Notes: generated by a model not told the origin, from the sequence alone. A stretch of 49,497 nt of DNA from Phycisphaera sp. (GCA_028285385.1 JANQPR010000171.1:1-49497), one strand, 5' to 3'; numbered from the stretch's first letter, positions 26,226-34,835 are shown. Program-made: numbers and translations.

Positions 26226-27611
26226 TCAGATCCCGCCGAGGTTGGTCAGGTTGGACCCGGTCGCGGTATGTCGTTGCTGGCTGCGGTAGGCGGGGTTGGC
26301 GTAGCGTTCGAGCGCTTCGCGAGTGTCGACCGCGTTCTGGTTCGCCCAGACGGACAACTGACCCGAAGCATCGAACACCACCAGCTGTTCACCCGGCAGG
26401 TCGAGGAGCTTCGAGGCCGCGGCCACGGTGCCGTCAACGCGCCCCAGCGTCCGGCCTTCGCGATCGATGACGCGTCCGTCGTGCCCCGACACGCCGTACA
26501 CCATGGCGTGCCGACCTTCGCCGGTGAGGTCGATCGGTAGCGTGCCGTACGGATCGAACGGCAACTCCACCGGCTTGCCCGAGGCGAGCTCGAACGCGAA
26601 CGCTTCCGGATCGACATGGAACCGACCATCGGGGCCGCAGGTCTTGTGGTTGATCCGGATGGCGACGCCGACGTGCTCGCCGCGATCCCCCAGCCGGGCG
26701 CACCAGCCCATGTCCATGTGCCCGCGATCGACGGCGGCCCACTTGCGGCTGCCGGCTCCGTCGTAGAGCACGACGCGCGGCGACTGGTCCACCTCGGACT
26801 CGCGGGCCGTGAAGACCGACCAACTCTTGGCCTTCCGGTCGAACACCGGCTCCGTCAGGTCTGAATGGCCCCGCCAGGTGTCTGAGTCCGCACACCAGCG
26901 TTCCTGGCCATCACGCATCGAGAAGCAACGTTCACCCCACAGCCACTCGTCGTCGCCGTCGGCGTCGATGTCGAGGACGGGGCACTTGTGGCTGCCCAGG
27001 GCGCCGACGCGGTCACGCCCGACGCCGGTTTCCCACTTGACGTCGAGCTGCGATGACCAGCCCTGAAACTTCATCGGCCCGTAGGTGCCCTGCGCCGACA
27101 CGAGCACCGGCTCCCCGTCGGAGTGCCCGCCCATGAGGAAGAACCGGAAGGTGTGGGAGAGCGACTGGTTGTATTCAGGCTTCGGCCACGGGCGGGTCGC
27201 CACCGCCTCGCCGGTCGCCACGTCGAGTTGCATCAGCCGGTAGTGGCTCGGGCCCAAGGGGTGCGACGCCTCGGGGTTATCGACGAGGTAGACCTCGTCG
27301 ACGCCGTCGCCATCCAGATCGAACGGCAATACCGGCGCGAACCACATGCCCGGCACCGTGCCCCGCCCCAGGTCGCGCGTCCACCGGACCTCGCCGGTCG
27401 GTAGATCGATGCGCGCAACCTTGAGTGTGTCGGTCGGGAAGAAGAACATCTCGATGAACGGGTCGACATCGAAGTCCGCGGCGTACACCGCCAGTAGCGC
27501 ATCGATCCCGTTGTGACCCGCACCAGACCCGGTGCGCAGGGGTGCGACCCGGCACTGCCCCAAGGGTTGTCCAAGGTCGGCCTTTACGACAGGTTTGAGT
27601 TCAACCGACAT
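26226..27611 (-). CDS. FG-GAP-like beta-propeller protein without signal peptide
   Basis: The 461-residue product contains repeats with Ca-binding DxDxDG loops (FDLDGDGVDEVYLVDN, LDIDADGDDEWLWGE) and blade-like strands throughout. It ends in YRSQQRHTATGSNLTNLGGI. This repeat pattern resembles the propeller of rhamnogalacturonan lyases (PL11) and related FG-GAP proteins, but no lyase catalytic site can be named. The ATG at 27611 has GAGGAG 6 nt upstream. No signal peptide is visible, which is odd for this fold and suggests cytoplasmic use or an atypical export route. It is divergent from bioB. Confidence 0.68.
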   Translation of the reverse strand: MSVELKPVVKADLGQPLGQCRVAPLRTGSGAGHNGIDALLAVYAADFDVDPFIEMFFFPTDTLKVARIDLPTGEVRWTRDLGRGTVPGMWFAPVLPFDLDGDGVDEVYLVDNPEASHPLGPSHYRLMQLDVATGEAVATRPWPKPEYNQSLSHTFRFFLMGGHSDGEPVLVSAQGTYGPMKFQGWSSQLDVKWETGVGRDRVGALGSHKCPVLDIDADGDDEWLWGERCFSMRDGQERWCADSDTWRGHSDLTEPVFDRKAKSWSVFTARESEVDQSPRVVLYDGAGSRKWAAVDRGHMDMGWCARLGDRGEHVGVAIRINHKTCGPDGRFHVDPEAFAFELASGKPVELPFDPYGTLPIDLTGEGRHAMVYGVSGHDGRVIDREGRTLGRVDGTVAAASKLLDLPGEQLVVFDASGQLSVWANQNAVDTREALERYANPAYRSQQRHTATGSNLTNLGGI

Positions 27612-27710
27612 GACGACTCCTCGCAGCCCGCCCACCCAATGGACCGGGCTCTGACGCGGTTTGTTCAGTTATCATCCCACGGTTGAGACCAACGTCAGTG
27701 AGACCCGTCA

Positions 27711-28853
27711 ATGGATGCTGCCTTCTACCAGAACCTCGCCGATCGTGCGTTGAGCGATGGGGTCCCGACCGATGCTGAGCTCGAGAAGCTGCTCGCCGAT
27801 CCAGCGGTCGAGTTGTTGCCGCTGCTGAACGCGGCGTACGCGGTGCGGAGGGCGCATTTCGGCAAGACGGTACAGGTGCACATCCTGAACAACGCGCAGA
27901 ACGGCCGGTGCCCGGAGGACTGCGCCTATTGCACCCAGGCCAAAACCAGCGAGGCGGGGATCGAGCCGTATGCGATGAAGCCCGCCGAGGAGGTCTTGGC
28001 CGAGGCGGAGCGGGCGTACAAAGCCGGGGCGCACCGGTACTGCATGGTGTTCTCCGGGCGCGGGCCGAGCGACAAGCGGACGGAACAACTCGCCGGGTTG
28101 GTGCGGGAGGTGAAGCGACGCTTCCCGTCGCTAGAGGTCTGTGTGTCGGCGGGGCTGCTCGACGACGAGAAAGCTGAGGTGTTAGCCGACGCGGGCCTCG
28201 ACCGGCTGAACCACAACCTCAACACGTCCCGGCAGCGTTACGGCGAGATCTGCACGACGCACACCTACGACGACCGCGTCAACACGCTGCGGGCCGCGCA
28301 GAAGGCGGGGCTGTCCACCTGCTCGGGGCTGATCGTCGGCATGGGCGAGCCCCCGGAAGAAGTGGTTGAACTGGCGTTATCCCTGCGGGAGCTCGGTGCT
28401 GCGTCGATCCCCGTGAACTTCCTGCTGCCGTTCGAGGGGAACGTGTTGCAGCCGCCCGCGCCGGACGCCCCGAACGCGTTGACGCCGGAGTACTGCCTGC
28501 GGGTGCTGTGCGTGTTCCGTCTGGCGTGCCCGCGGGCCGAGGTCCGGTGCGCGGCCGGGCGCGAGTTCCACCTGCGGTTGATGGAGGCGATGTGCCTCTA
28601 CCCGGCGAACTCGCTGTTCCTCGACGGCTACCTCAACGGCCGGGGCGCCGAGCGCCGCCGGACCTACCGCATGATCCGCGACGCCGGCTTCGAGATCGTG
28701 TCCGACCACAATCTGGACGGCCTGCTCGACGAGGTCCCCGCCGACACCGACCCGAGCACCGTCGCGCCGCTCACCATCGACGGGCAAAACACCGCGATCA
28801 AGTCGATCGAACAACTCCGCCCCGCCCGACCCGCCGAGCCCGTGGCGAAGTAG
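27711..28853 (+). CDS. bioB: Biotin synthase
   Basis: A radical-SAM enzyme of 380 residues that inserts sulfur into dethiobiotin. The [4Fe-4S] cluster motif is CPEDCAYC (Cys67, Cys71, Cys74). Cys111, Cys144, Cys204 and Arg284 correspond to the ligands of the sacrificial [2Fe-2S] cluster. Length is slightly above the usual 320-350 because of a C-terminal tail. The gene stands alone, with no bioA, bioD or bioF nearby. The 99-nt region upstream shows no BirA-type palindrome that I can recognise. Confidence 0.96.
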   Translation: MDAAFYQNLADRALSDGVPTDAELEKLLADPAVELLPLLNAAYAVRRAHFGKTVQVHILNNAQNGRCPEDCAYCTQAKTSEAGIEPYAMKPAEEVLAEAERAYKAGAHRYCMVFSGRGPSDKRTEQLAGLVREVKRRFPSLEVCVSAGLLDDEKAEVLADAGLDRLNHNLNTSRQRYGEICTTHTYDDRVNTLRAAQKAGLSTCSGLIVGMGEPPEEVVELALSLRELGAASIPVNFLLPFEGNVLQPPAPDAPNALTPEYCLRVLCVFRLACPRAEVRCAAGREFHLRLMEAMCLYPANSLFLDGYLNGRGAERRRTYRMIRDAGFEIVSDHNLDGLLDEVPADTDPSTVAPLTIDGQNTAIKSIEQLRPARPAEPVAK

Positions 28854-28885
28854 AGCGAGGCAAGCCGGGATATGGGGATGGCACG

Positions 28886-28918
28886 AAAAAGCCGCCTCAT
28901 CGGCGGCTCTTTCTCGTT
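28886..28918. terminator. Bidirectional terminator between bioB and a small membrane protein
   Basis: A 7-bp stem (AGCCGCC at 28890-28896 with GGCGGCT at 28902-28908, 5-nt loop) is flanked by an A-run on the left and CTTTCTCG on the right. It can terminate bioB on the + strand and the 28939-29268 gene on the minus strand. Confidence 0.75.
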
Positions 28919-28938
28919 TCATACGAGTTGCGGTGGAT

Positions 28939-29268
28939 TCAGCGGCTCGTGCGTCCGCCGCCACCGCCGCCGCCACCCCGGGCGTTGGCGAACAGCTGGT
29001 TGAGGTCCTGGCCGCCGACGAGTTCGATGCGGCCCTTGCCCATGTCCATGTTGTAGACGAGCAGGGCGCCGGACCGGTTGTCGAGGATGAACAGCGACTC
29101 CTCGCCGCTGCGTGTCAGCGCGGTAAGCAGCGTGAAGTTGTCGCGGGCGATCACGAGCGAGGCGTCGGCCTCGTTGCTGGCCGAATCAGACCAACGGACG
29201 ACGAGCATCGCGCTCAGCACGATGGCCGAGGCGATCAGGCACCAGCAAGCGGTGTGGGTGCGGTTCAT
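28939..29268 (-). CDS. Small membrane-anchored protein, function unknown (paralogue 1)
   Basis: The 109-residue product has a single N-terminal hydrophobic segment (about 8-25), then a compact domain containing ESLFILDNRSGALLVYNMD, and a Gly-rich tail ending GRTSR. The short SLFILDN-SGALLVY pattern resembles one beta-propeller blade or WD-like strand pair. A similar pattern (AVYIIDLSTSAVAPVFF) occurs in the next gene upstream on this strand. The two genes are tandem and about the same size, so they look like diverged duplicates. The function is unknown. Confidence 0.72.
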   Translation of the reverse strand: MNRTHTACWCLIASAIVLSAMLVVRWSDSASNEADASLVIARDNFTLLTALTRSGEESLFILDNRSGALLVYNMDMGKGRIELVGGQDLNQLFANARGGGGGGGGRTSR

Positions 29269-29333
29269 GGGAAGGCTCCGGGGAAGAAGTAGGTGAAGAC
29301 AAACACGGATCGCCGGCCGACCGAGCGCGTGGC

Positions 29334-29630
29334 TCAGCGGCGGGCTTCCCCGAGGCGGGCGGCGTCGTCGGCGACGATCGTGCCCTGGAAGAACTCCAGC
29401 TTCTTGCTCGAGCCGTTAAAGAACACCGGCGCGACGGCGGAGGTCGACAGGTCGATGATGTAGACCGCGGCCTGGTTGCTACGCCCGGTGACGTCGCCGG
29501 CGATCATGGTGTACGACCGGCCGCCGCCGAACTGCGCCTCCGCGGGTTGCGGGGCCGAAGGCAGGAGGAACAACGCCACCAGCAGCGCCGCGTTGAGCAC
29601 GATTAAAAAGGCCAGGGATCGGGAAGTCAT
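29334..29630 (-). CDS. Small membrane-anchored protein, function unknown (paralogue 2)
   Basis: The 98-residue product has an N-terminal hydrophobic segment (LAFLIVLNAALLVALFLL), a Pro/Ala stretch ending in a possible signal-peptidase site near AEA|Q, and a short domain with YTMIAGDVTG and AVYIIDLSTSAVAPVFF. The ATG at 29630 has GGAG 8 nt upstream; a GTG at 29639 in the same frame is an alternative. It shares its plan with the neighbouring 28939-29268 product. No known family is recognised. Confidence 0.72.
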   Translation of the reverse strand: MTSRSLAFLIVLNAALLVALFLLPSAPQPAEAQFGGGRSYTMIAGDVTGRSNQAAVYIIDLSTSAVAPVFFNGSSKKLEFFQGTIVADDAARLGEARR

Positions 29631-29671
29631 GGGGGGCACTCCGGGGAAAGGATCCGGCTCGGGTCGGGTTT

Positions 29672-29705
29672 GGGAAACAACACCGGCCGTCGGACAGACG
29701 GCCGG
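29672..29705 (-). terminator. Intrinsic terminator downstream of the 63-residue protein gene
   Basis: A perfect 9-bp stem (CCGGCCGTC at 29683-29691 with GACGGCCGG at 29697-29705, 5-nt loop) is followed on the minus strand by the T-rich tail TGTTGTTTCCC. It separates the 29725-29916 gene from the next small gene. Confidence 0.7.
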
Positions 29706-29724
29706 ATCAGGGTCGGCGCGGGCT

Positions 29725-29916
29725 TCAGTCCTGGTGCCCGCGCTTGGGGCTGAGGAAGCTCACGATTGCCACGGCGATGGCGAGCACGATCGCGACCACC
29801 AAGCCGATCCACGACTGCCCGGCCCTGGCGTCGCTGACCGGCTGGGCCAGCGCAAGCGGGGCAAACGAAGCGGCCATGATCGTGACGAATATCGTGCGGA
29901 AGAGTCGCTGTTTCAT
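29725..29916 (-). CDS. Tiny exported membrane protein ending KRGHQD
   Basis: The 63-residue product has an N-terminal signal-like segment ending near ALA|Q, a second hydrophobic helix (GLVVAIVLAIAVAIVSFL), and a short charged end SPKRGHQD. The ATG at 29916 is chosen over the open frame to 29955 because it begins the basic-hydrophobic signal pattern; the ribosome-binding site is weak. I have the impression that this C-terminal signature recurs in small planctomycete proteins but cannot verify it here. The function is unknown. It is divergent from plsY. Confidence 0.65.
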   Translation of the reverse strand: MKQRLFRTIFVTIMAASFAPLALAQPVSDARAGQSWIGLVVAIVLAIAVAIVSFLSPKRGHQD

Positions 29917-30016
29917 CTCTACATGATACGCCCCGGACGGACCCCCAACAATCAAACGGATGCCCTGCGGCGGGGCGGCCCCGGAAGCCGCGGCGGGCGT
30001 GCGTTAGCATCCGGCG

Positions 30017-30712
30017 GTGTCTTGGCAGGCCTATCTCGTCTGGTTTGTCGCCGCGTTTCTCAGCGGGTCGATCCCGTTCGCGGTGCTGATCGGCCGGGCG
30101 AAGGGCGTGGACATCCGCAAAGTGGGGAGCGGCAACCCGGGGGCGACGAACCTCGGCCGGACGGCGGGCAAGAAGTGGGGCTTCGTCTGCTTCGTGCTCG
30201 ACGTGCTCAAAGGGTTGCTGCCGGTGCTGGCGTTCGGCTTCGTGCTCATGGTGCGCGACTTCGGCCACGCATGGAACGGTCAAGGCGAGGCCCCGACCGA
30301 AGGCTTCGGCTGGGCGTTGCAGTGGGTCGGGCTCGCGCTCGCGGCGGTGCTGGGCCACATGTTCTCGCCGTGGCTGAAGTTCAAGGGCGGCAAAGGCGCG
30401 GCGACGGGGCTGGGTTCGGCGCTTGGCTTGTTCCCGTTCGTCACGGTTCCGGGGGTCGTCGGCGGGTTGGTGTGGCTAGCCGTGGCGAAGACGACCGGGT
30501 ACGTCGGGTTGGCGAGCTGCGTCGCCGCCGCGTCACTCCCCATCTTGACCCTGATCAACACCACGGCTTTGGGGCTGGGTCCCGGCCCGGTCGCGGTGTT
30601 CGTGGGAATTACCGCCCTGCTCGCGGCGCTGGTGATCTGGCGGCACCGCGGGAATCTGAAACGCCTGCGGGCCGGAACCGAGCCGAAGGCCAAGTGGACG
30701 GGGAAGGCTTGA
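30017..30712 (+). CDS. plsY: Glycerol-3-phosphate acyltransferase (acyl-phosphate type)
   Basis: An inner-membrane enzyme of 231 residues that transfers an acyl group from acyl-phosphate to glycerol-3-phosphate, the first step of phospholipid synthesis. The three family motifs are present: SGSIPFAVLIGR with GSGNPGATN, GHMFSPWLKFKGGKGAAT, and HRGNLKRLRAGTE. At least five hydrophobic segments alternate with them. The start is the GTG at 30017. The product consumes glycerol-3-phosphate, the same metabolite handled by the glp genes further along. It ends before a large inverted repeat. Confidence 0.96.
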   Translation: MSWQAYLVWFVAAFLSGSIPFAVLIGRAKGVDIRKVGSGNPGATNLGRTAGKKWGFVCFVLDVLKGLLPVLAFGFVLMVRDFGHAWNGQGEAPTEGFGWALQWVGLALAAVLGHMFSPWLKFKGGKGAATGLGSALGLFPFVTVPGVVGGLVWLAVAKTTGYVGLASCVAAASLPILTLINTTALGLGPGPVAVFVGITALLAALVIWRHRGNLKRLRAGTEPKAKWTGKA

Positions 30713-30737
30713 AGTAAACGCAGGCACCAGACAACGC

Positions 30738-30811
30738 AAGGCACGCAGGAAAGCAAACCCGCGATACGTTTCGGGAGCTGCTACTGATTGCCTGCGTTTC
30801 CTGCGTGCCTT
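30738..30811. repeat. Long inverted repeat between plsY and a zinc-ribbon gene
   Basis: A perfect 15-bp inverted repeat, AAGGCACGCAGGAAA (30738-30752) with TTTCCTGCGTGCCTT (30797-30811), encloses 44 nt. Shorter copies of the same unit flank it: AAACGCAGG near 30716 and CCTGCGTTT near 30791 and 30818. It sits between convergent genes, so it may act as a bidirectional terminator, or it may be a dispersed REP-like element. There is no clean T-tract directly after the stem. Confidence 0.6.
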
Positions 30812-30828
30812 GGTTTTCCTGCGTTTGT

Positions 30829-31182
30829 TCAACGCTGCTTGCGTTCCAGCACGTCGACGCACCAAACTAGAGCCGCGAGGGCGAGCAGCGTCCCGCCGAC
30901 GCCGACGCCGATGAGCAGCGGCCGGGTCCAGTCGGCGGCGCGGGTGGCGTTATAGCCGCCGACCGCCATCGCCACGACGCCGAGCCCGCCAAGGACCCCG
31001 ACCTTGAACCAGAGGACGATGCGGTCGCCGCGTTCCATGGCCGCGGCGGCCTCGGACTTCACGCCCATGCCGGACGCCAGGTCGTATTCCTGCCCGCACT
31101 CGGGGCACTTCCCGGCCGGGGCCAGCCCGAGCAGGTCGTAGTCGCAGCCCAGGCAGCGGGCGTGTTGGATGCGTCGTGCCAT
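30829..31182 (-). CDS. Zinc-ribbon protein with two membrane helices
   Basis: The 117-residue product starts with a zinc ribbon (Cys10, Cys13, Cys26, Cys29; CLGCDYDLLGL then CPECG), a pattern common in planctomycete membrane proteins. Two hydrophobic helices follow, around residues 60-78 and 88-108, and the end is short and basic. The function is unknown; the ribbon probably faces the cytoplasm. It converges on plsY across the inverted repeat and is divergent from gpmI. Confidence 0.75.
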   Translation of the reverse strand: MARRIQHARCLGCDYDLLGLAPAGKCPECGQEYDLASGMGVKSEAAAAMERGDRIVLWFKVGVLGGLGVVAMAVGGYNATRAADWTRPLLIGVGVGGTLLALAALVWCVDVLERKQR

Positions 31183-31289
31183 CCAACCATGCTAGACGCA
31201 TTGCTTTACAATCGCCGGCTCGGCGCAGGCGGCGCTTTCGGCCGCGCCGCGGCGTTCGACCCGACTTGGTTTTCACCGCTAATCCGACC

Positions 31290-32957
31290 ATGCCTGACCC
31301 AGCGAAGCCCGCCAAACCCGTCGTCGTGATCGTCCGTGACGGGTGGGGCGAGAACCCGAACTCCGAGCATGACGCGTTCAACGCCGTCAAGCTCGCCAAG
31401 ACGCCGTGCGCCGACGCGTTGATGCGGCGCTACCCGCACACGCTGATCCACACCTGCTGCCGACACGTCGGGTTGCCCGACGGGACGATGGGCAACTCCG
31501 AGGTCGGGCACCAGAACATCGGGGCCGGCCGAGTCGTCAACCAGGAGTCGGTCCGCATCACCGTCGCGATCGAGGACGGCGCGTTCTTCGAGAACCACGC
31601 CCTGGCCGACGCCGTCGAGAACGCCACCAAGCACGGCAACAAGGTGCACCTATTGGGCATCGCCTCCGACGCCGGTGTGCACGGGCTGCTCGACCACCTC
31701 TACGCCTGCGTCGAGCTCTGCAAGCGGCGTAACGTGCCGAAGGACGACGTGTGCCTGCACCTCTTCACCGACGGGCGCGACACCGGCCCGTTCACCGGCA
31801 AGGCGTTCATCGAGCGGATCGAGAAGAAGATCGGCGAGATCGGCGTCGGGCGCATCGTGTCGCTCGTCGGCCGGTACTACGCGATGGACCGCGACAACCG
31901 CTGGGAACGCGTCGAGAAGGCGTACCGGCTGCTCACGGAAGGCTGGTACGACGGCGAAGTCGGAAACTTCGTCACCGCGGCCGAGGCGATGCAGGAGTAC
32001 TACGACAACCCCAGCAACGACTCGCAACAAGGCGACGAGTTCGTGCTGCCCCGCACCATCGAGCCGACGGGACAGGATTCCGGCACTCGAATCTCGTTTG
32101 GCGACACCGTCGTCTTCTACAACTACCGTGGGGACCGGCCCCGTGAGATCACCCGCGCGTTCATGCAGCCCGATTTCCAAGGCAACGTCCCGCCGTCACC
32201 GGACTCGGGGGAAAAGGGATTTGATCGAACCGCGCAGGGCAACCCGCAACTCAACCTCCGCTACGTCTGCATGACGGCGTACGACGAGACCTTCACCGAG
32301 TTCCCGGGGCTGTCCGTCGCGTTCCCGAAGCCGCCGAAGATGGAGGGCATCGCCGGCACGTTCCTGAGCGAAAACAGCAAGACACAGTTCCGCTGCGCTG
32401 AAACCGAAAAGTTTCCGCACGTCACCTTCTTCGCCAACGACTACCGCGAAGACCCATTCCCCGGCGAGACCCGGCAGATGGCCCAGTCGCCGAAGGTGGC
32501 GACATACAACCTGCAGCCGGAGATGAGCGCACCGGAGATCCGAGACATCGTCGTGAACCGGGTCAACGCCGACGACTGCGACGACTTCATGCTCGTGAAC
32601 TTCGCCAACGGCGACATGGTCGGGCACACCGGCAAGCTCGACGCGGCGATCCGGGCGGTCGAAACCGTCGACGCCTGCGTCCGGGCCATCGTTGACGCGG
32701 TGTTGGCCAGGGGTGGCAAGCTCATCGTCACCGCCGACCACGGGAACGCCGAGCAGATGTTCGACCCCGAGACCGGCGCGCCGCACACGGCGCACACGCT
32801 GTACGACGTGCCGTGCATCATCGTCGACCCGGATCTGGAACCCGGCACTCCGTTGCGTGAGGGCGGCAAGCTGGCCGACGTTTTGCCCACGGCGTTGCAA
32901 CTGATGGGCCTGACCCCGCCGACCGCGATGACCGGCCGGAGCCTCCTCGACGCCTGA
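31290..32957 (+). CDS. gpmI: 2,3-bisphosphoglycerate-independent phosphoglycerate mutase
   Basis: A glycolytic enzyme of 555 residues that interconverts 3- and 2-phosphoglycerate through a phosphoserine intermediate. The metal-binding opening is VRDGWGENP, and the catalytic Ser70 lies in GTMGNSEVGHQNIGAGRVV. SDAGVHGLLDHL, FTDGRDTGP and TADHGNAEQMFD are further active-site motifs of the alkaline-phosphatase superfamily fold. It is about 40 residues longer than E. coli GpmI, mostly from insertions around residues 245-330. The ATG at 31290 fits the family start; the open upstream frame is basic and low-complexity. Confidence 0.96.
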   Translation: MPDPAKPAKPVVVIVRDGWGENPNSEHDAFNAVKLAKTPCADALMRRYPHTLIHTCCRHVGLPDGTMGNSEVGHQNIGAGRVVNQESVRITVAIEDGAFFENHALADAVENATKHGNKVHLLGIASDAGVHGLLDHLYACVELCKRRNVPKDDVCLHLFTDGRDTGPFTGKAFIERIEKKIGEIGVGRIVSLVGRYYAMDRDNRWERVEKAYRLLTEGWYDGEVGNFVTAAEAMQEYYDNPSNDSQQGDEFVLPRTIEPTGQDSGTRISFGDTVVFYNYRGDRPREITRAFMQPDFQGNVPPSPDSGEKGFDRTAQGNPQLNLRYVCMTAYDETFTEFPGLSVAFPKPPKMEGIAGTFLSENSKTQFRCAETEKFPHVTFFANDYREDPFPGETRQMAQSPKVATYNLQPEMSAPEIRDIVVNRVNADDCDDFMLVNFANGDMVGHTGKLDAAIRAVETVDACVRAIVDAVLARGGKLIVTADHGNAEQMFDPETGAPHTAHTLYDVPCIIVDPDLEPGTPLREGGKLADVLPTALQLMGLTPPTAMTGRSLLDA

Positions 32958-33044
32958 CCCGTCCGACCCGTTCTGCCGGCTGCGCGAGCCGTGCCCAGTC
33001 GCCTTCCGCACCGTCCGGGGGTGACGCCCGCTGAACCCCACCGG

Positions 33045-34325
33045 ATGACGCCGAACTGGCCGCACATCGCGCTCGTGACGCTCTGGGTCCTGTGGGTGGT
33101 CCAGGCGGTGTTGTGCGCGATCCAGGCGGGCAAGTTCGGTCGGCACCTGCGGCGGGGCGACCGCGCGGGCTTCGCCGAGTTCCGTCCGCCGGCCGTGGTG
33201 TTCGTGCCGTTCAAGGGGCTCGACCACGACGCCGTCGCCAACCTGCACGGGCTGTTGCAGCAGGATTACCCGGGCTTTCGATGCGTGTTCATCGTCGAGT
33301 CCGAAGACGACCCGGCGTTCACCTTCCTCACCGAAGAGACGGCGAAGTATCCGGCGGTGCAGACCGACGTCGTCGTCGCCGGCGTCGCCAACCACCACAC
33401 GGGGCAGAAGGTGCACAACCTGCTCGGTGGCCTGCGGTTCCTGGGTGAGCAACGCGAAGGGCTGTACCCCGAGGCGGACGAGGCGTGGGTGTTTGCGGAC
33501 AGCGACGCGGTGCCGAACCCGCAGTGGCTGGGCAACCTGGTCGGGCCGCTCGCGCAGCGGGAGCGCAACGCGGTGACGACCGGTTACCGGTGGCTGGTCC
33601 CGGCCCGGGGTCCGCGCGGCAGATTCAAGCTCGGGGGGCAGATCGCCAGCGTGATCAACGCCGGGGTCGCGACGTTCGCCGCCAACGACCGGTTCGACTT
33701 CGCCTGGGGCGGGTCGATGGCGATGCTCGCGGACACCGCGGAGCGCGGCGGCTTGATCGACCTTTGGCTCGGCGCGCTGTCGGACGACTACCAGGTCACA
33801 CGGATGGCCCGGCAGCTCAAGCAACGCATCTACTTCCTGCCCGAGTGCATCGTCGAGTCGCCGATGGACATGACGCTGAGCGACCTCGCGGAGTTTGCCC
33901 GGCGACAGTACGTGATCACACGGACGCACGAGCCGTGGTTCTTCTGGCGGGGGCTGGGCGTGGTGGCGATGTACGTCGCGGCGGTCGTAAGCGCGTGGGG
34001 CGCGCTGCTGAGCCTGCCGTGGACGCGGCACTGGGCGTTGGGCGCGTTGGCGGGGGTGGCCGTCGTGATCGTGTTCGTGTGCAACCAGGTCCGGTCGGGC
34101 TGGCGACGGTACGCCGTGCAGGAGTTGTTCGGCAGCGGGACGTTCGAACGGCTCGCCCCGGCGTTGCGGCTGGACCGCTGGGCGATAACGGCGATCATGG
34201 CGCTAAACCTTGGGATGCTCGCCAGCGCCGCGTTCGGGCGCCACATCACCTGGCGCGGCAAGCGCTACGAGTTGCGCGGCCCGCAGAACATCCGGCGGCT
34301 CGGCCCACCAGCCGTGGCGTCGTGA
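33045..34325 (+). CDS. Membrane glycosyltransferase, family 2/GT21-like
   Basis: The 426-residue product has an N-terminal membrane helix, a GT-A domain and two or three C-terminal membrane helices. The nucleotide-sugar motifs are present: VVFVPFKGLD, ESEDDPA (first Asp), FADSDAVP (the DxD-like second Asp) and GALSDDYQVTR (third Asp, catalytic base). ARRQYVITR takes the place of the usual (Q/R)xxRW motif. HHTGQKVHNL is also typical of the ceramide-glucosyltransferase-like group. A glycolipid-forming role is plausible but not provable. The ATG at 33045 is preferred over a GTG at 32991 because the membrane helix follows directly. Confidence 0.85.
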   Translation: MTPNWPHIALVTLWVLWVVQAVLCAIQAGKFGRHLRRGDRAGFAEFRPPAVVFVPFKGLDHDAVANLHGLLQQDYPGFRCVFIVESEDDPAFTFLTEETAKYPAVQTDVVVAGVANHHTGQKVHNLLGGLRFLGEQREGLYPEADEAWVFADSDAVPNPQWLGNLVGPLAQRERNAVTTGYRWLVPARGPRGRFKLGGQIASVINAGVATFAANDRFDFAWGGSMAMLADTAERGGLIDLWLGALSDDYQVTRMARQLKQRIYFLPECIVESPMDMTLSDLAEFARRQYVITRTHEPWFFWRGLGVVAMYVAAVVSAWGALLSLPWTRHWALGALAGVAVVIVFVCNQVRSGWRRYAVQELFGSGTFERLAPALRLDRWAITAIMALNLGMLASAAFGRHITWRGKRYELRGPQNIRRLGPPAVAS

Positions 34326-34328
34326 GGG

Positions 34329-34835
34329 TCAGATCGCCTCGCCCAGCCCGCTGCCGGGCGCGTTGTCGCCGAGGTCGTTCTCGCCATAGGTCATGAACCC
34401 GCGGCGACGGAGGATCTTGCCGGCCAGGACGATGTCGTCGGTGTGCAGCGCGATCGCCGGACAGCCGCGCGGCCGGACGAGCAACGGGTAGGCGTAGTGG
34501 ATGTTCAGCTCCGCCGCGAGCAACACCTCGCAGACCTCGGTCAGGCTCTGGTGTTCCTGCAACTCGACAGCGACGACATCGATCTCGCTGCACGCGTGCT
34601 CGAAACGGTTGAGCAGGCGGCGCGCCAGGTCGGAGTTGGACGTAAGCAGGCGGACAACCGCGTGGTCCGCCGAGTCGACGACGCTGAGCCCCGCGAGCGT
34701 CAGCCCGCCGTGATCGAAGACTTCAAGGAGGTCGAGCAACCGGCCAACGCGGTTGTCGAGGAATACGCTGAACTGCACGGTCTTGGGCGGCTCGTATCCC
34801 CGGGCGGTCGGCGTGTCGATCGGGGATTGCGACAT
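34329..34835 (-). CDS. Tandem ACT-domain protein
   Basis: The 168-residue cytoplasmic product has two ACT-like units. The first, FSVFLDNRVGRLLDLLEVFDHGGLTL, has the usual Gly at the strand-helix turn. The second runs around VVAVELQEHQSLTEVCEVLLAAELNIHYAYPLL. ACT domains bind amino acids and regulate metabolic enzymes. Free-standing tandem ACT proteins are common but rarely characterised. There is no catalytic domain. It converges on the glycosyltransferase with 3 nt between the two coding ends. Confidence 0.85.
   Translation of the reverse strand: MSQSPIDTPTARGYEPPKTVQFSVFLDNRVGRLLDLLEVFDHGGLTLAGLSVVDSADHAVVRLLTSNSDLARRLLNRFEHACSEIDVVAVELQEHQSLTEVCEVLLAAELNIHYAYPLLVRPRGCPAIALHTDDIVLAGKILRRRGFMTYGENDLGDNAPGSGLGEAI

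Noticed and set aside
27612..27710. BirA-type operator upstream of bioB
   Set aside because: No paired TTGTAAAC/GTTTACAA-like half-sites are present at the usual spacing.
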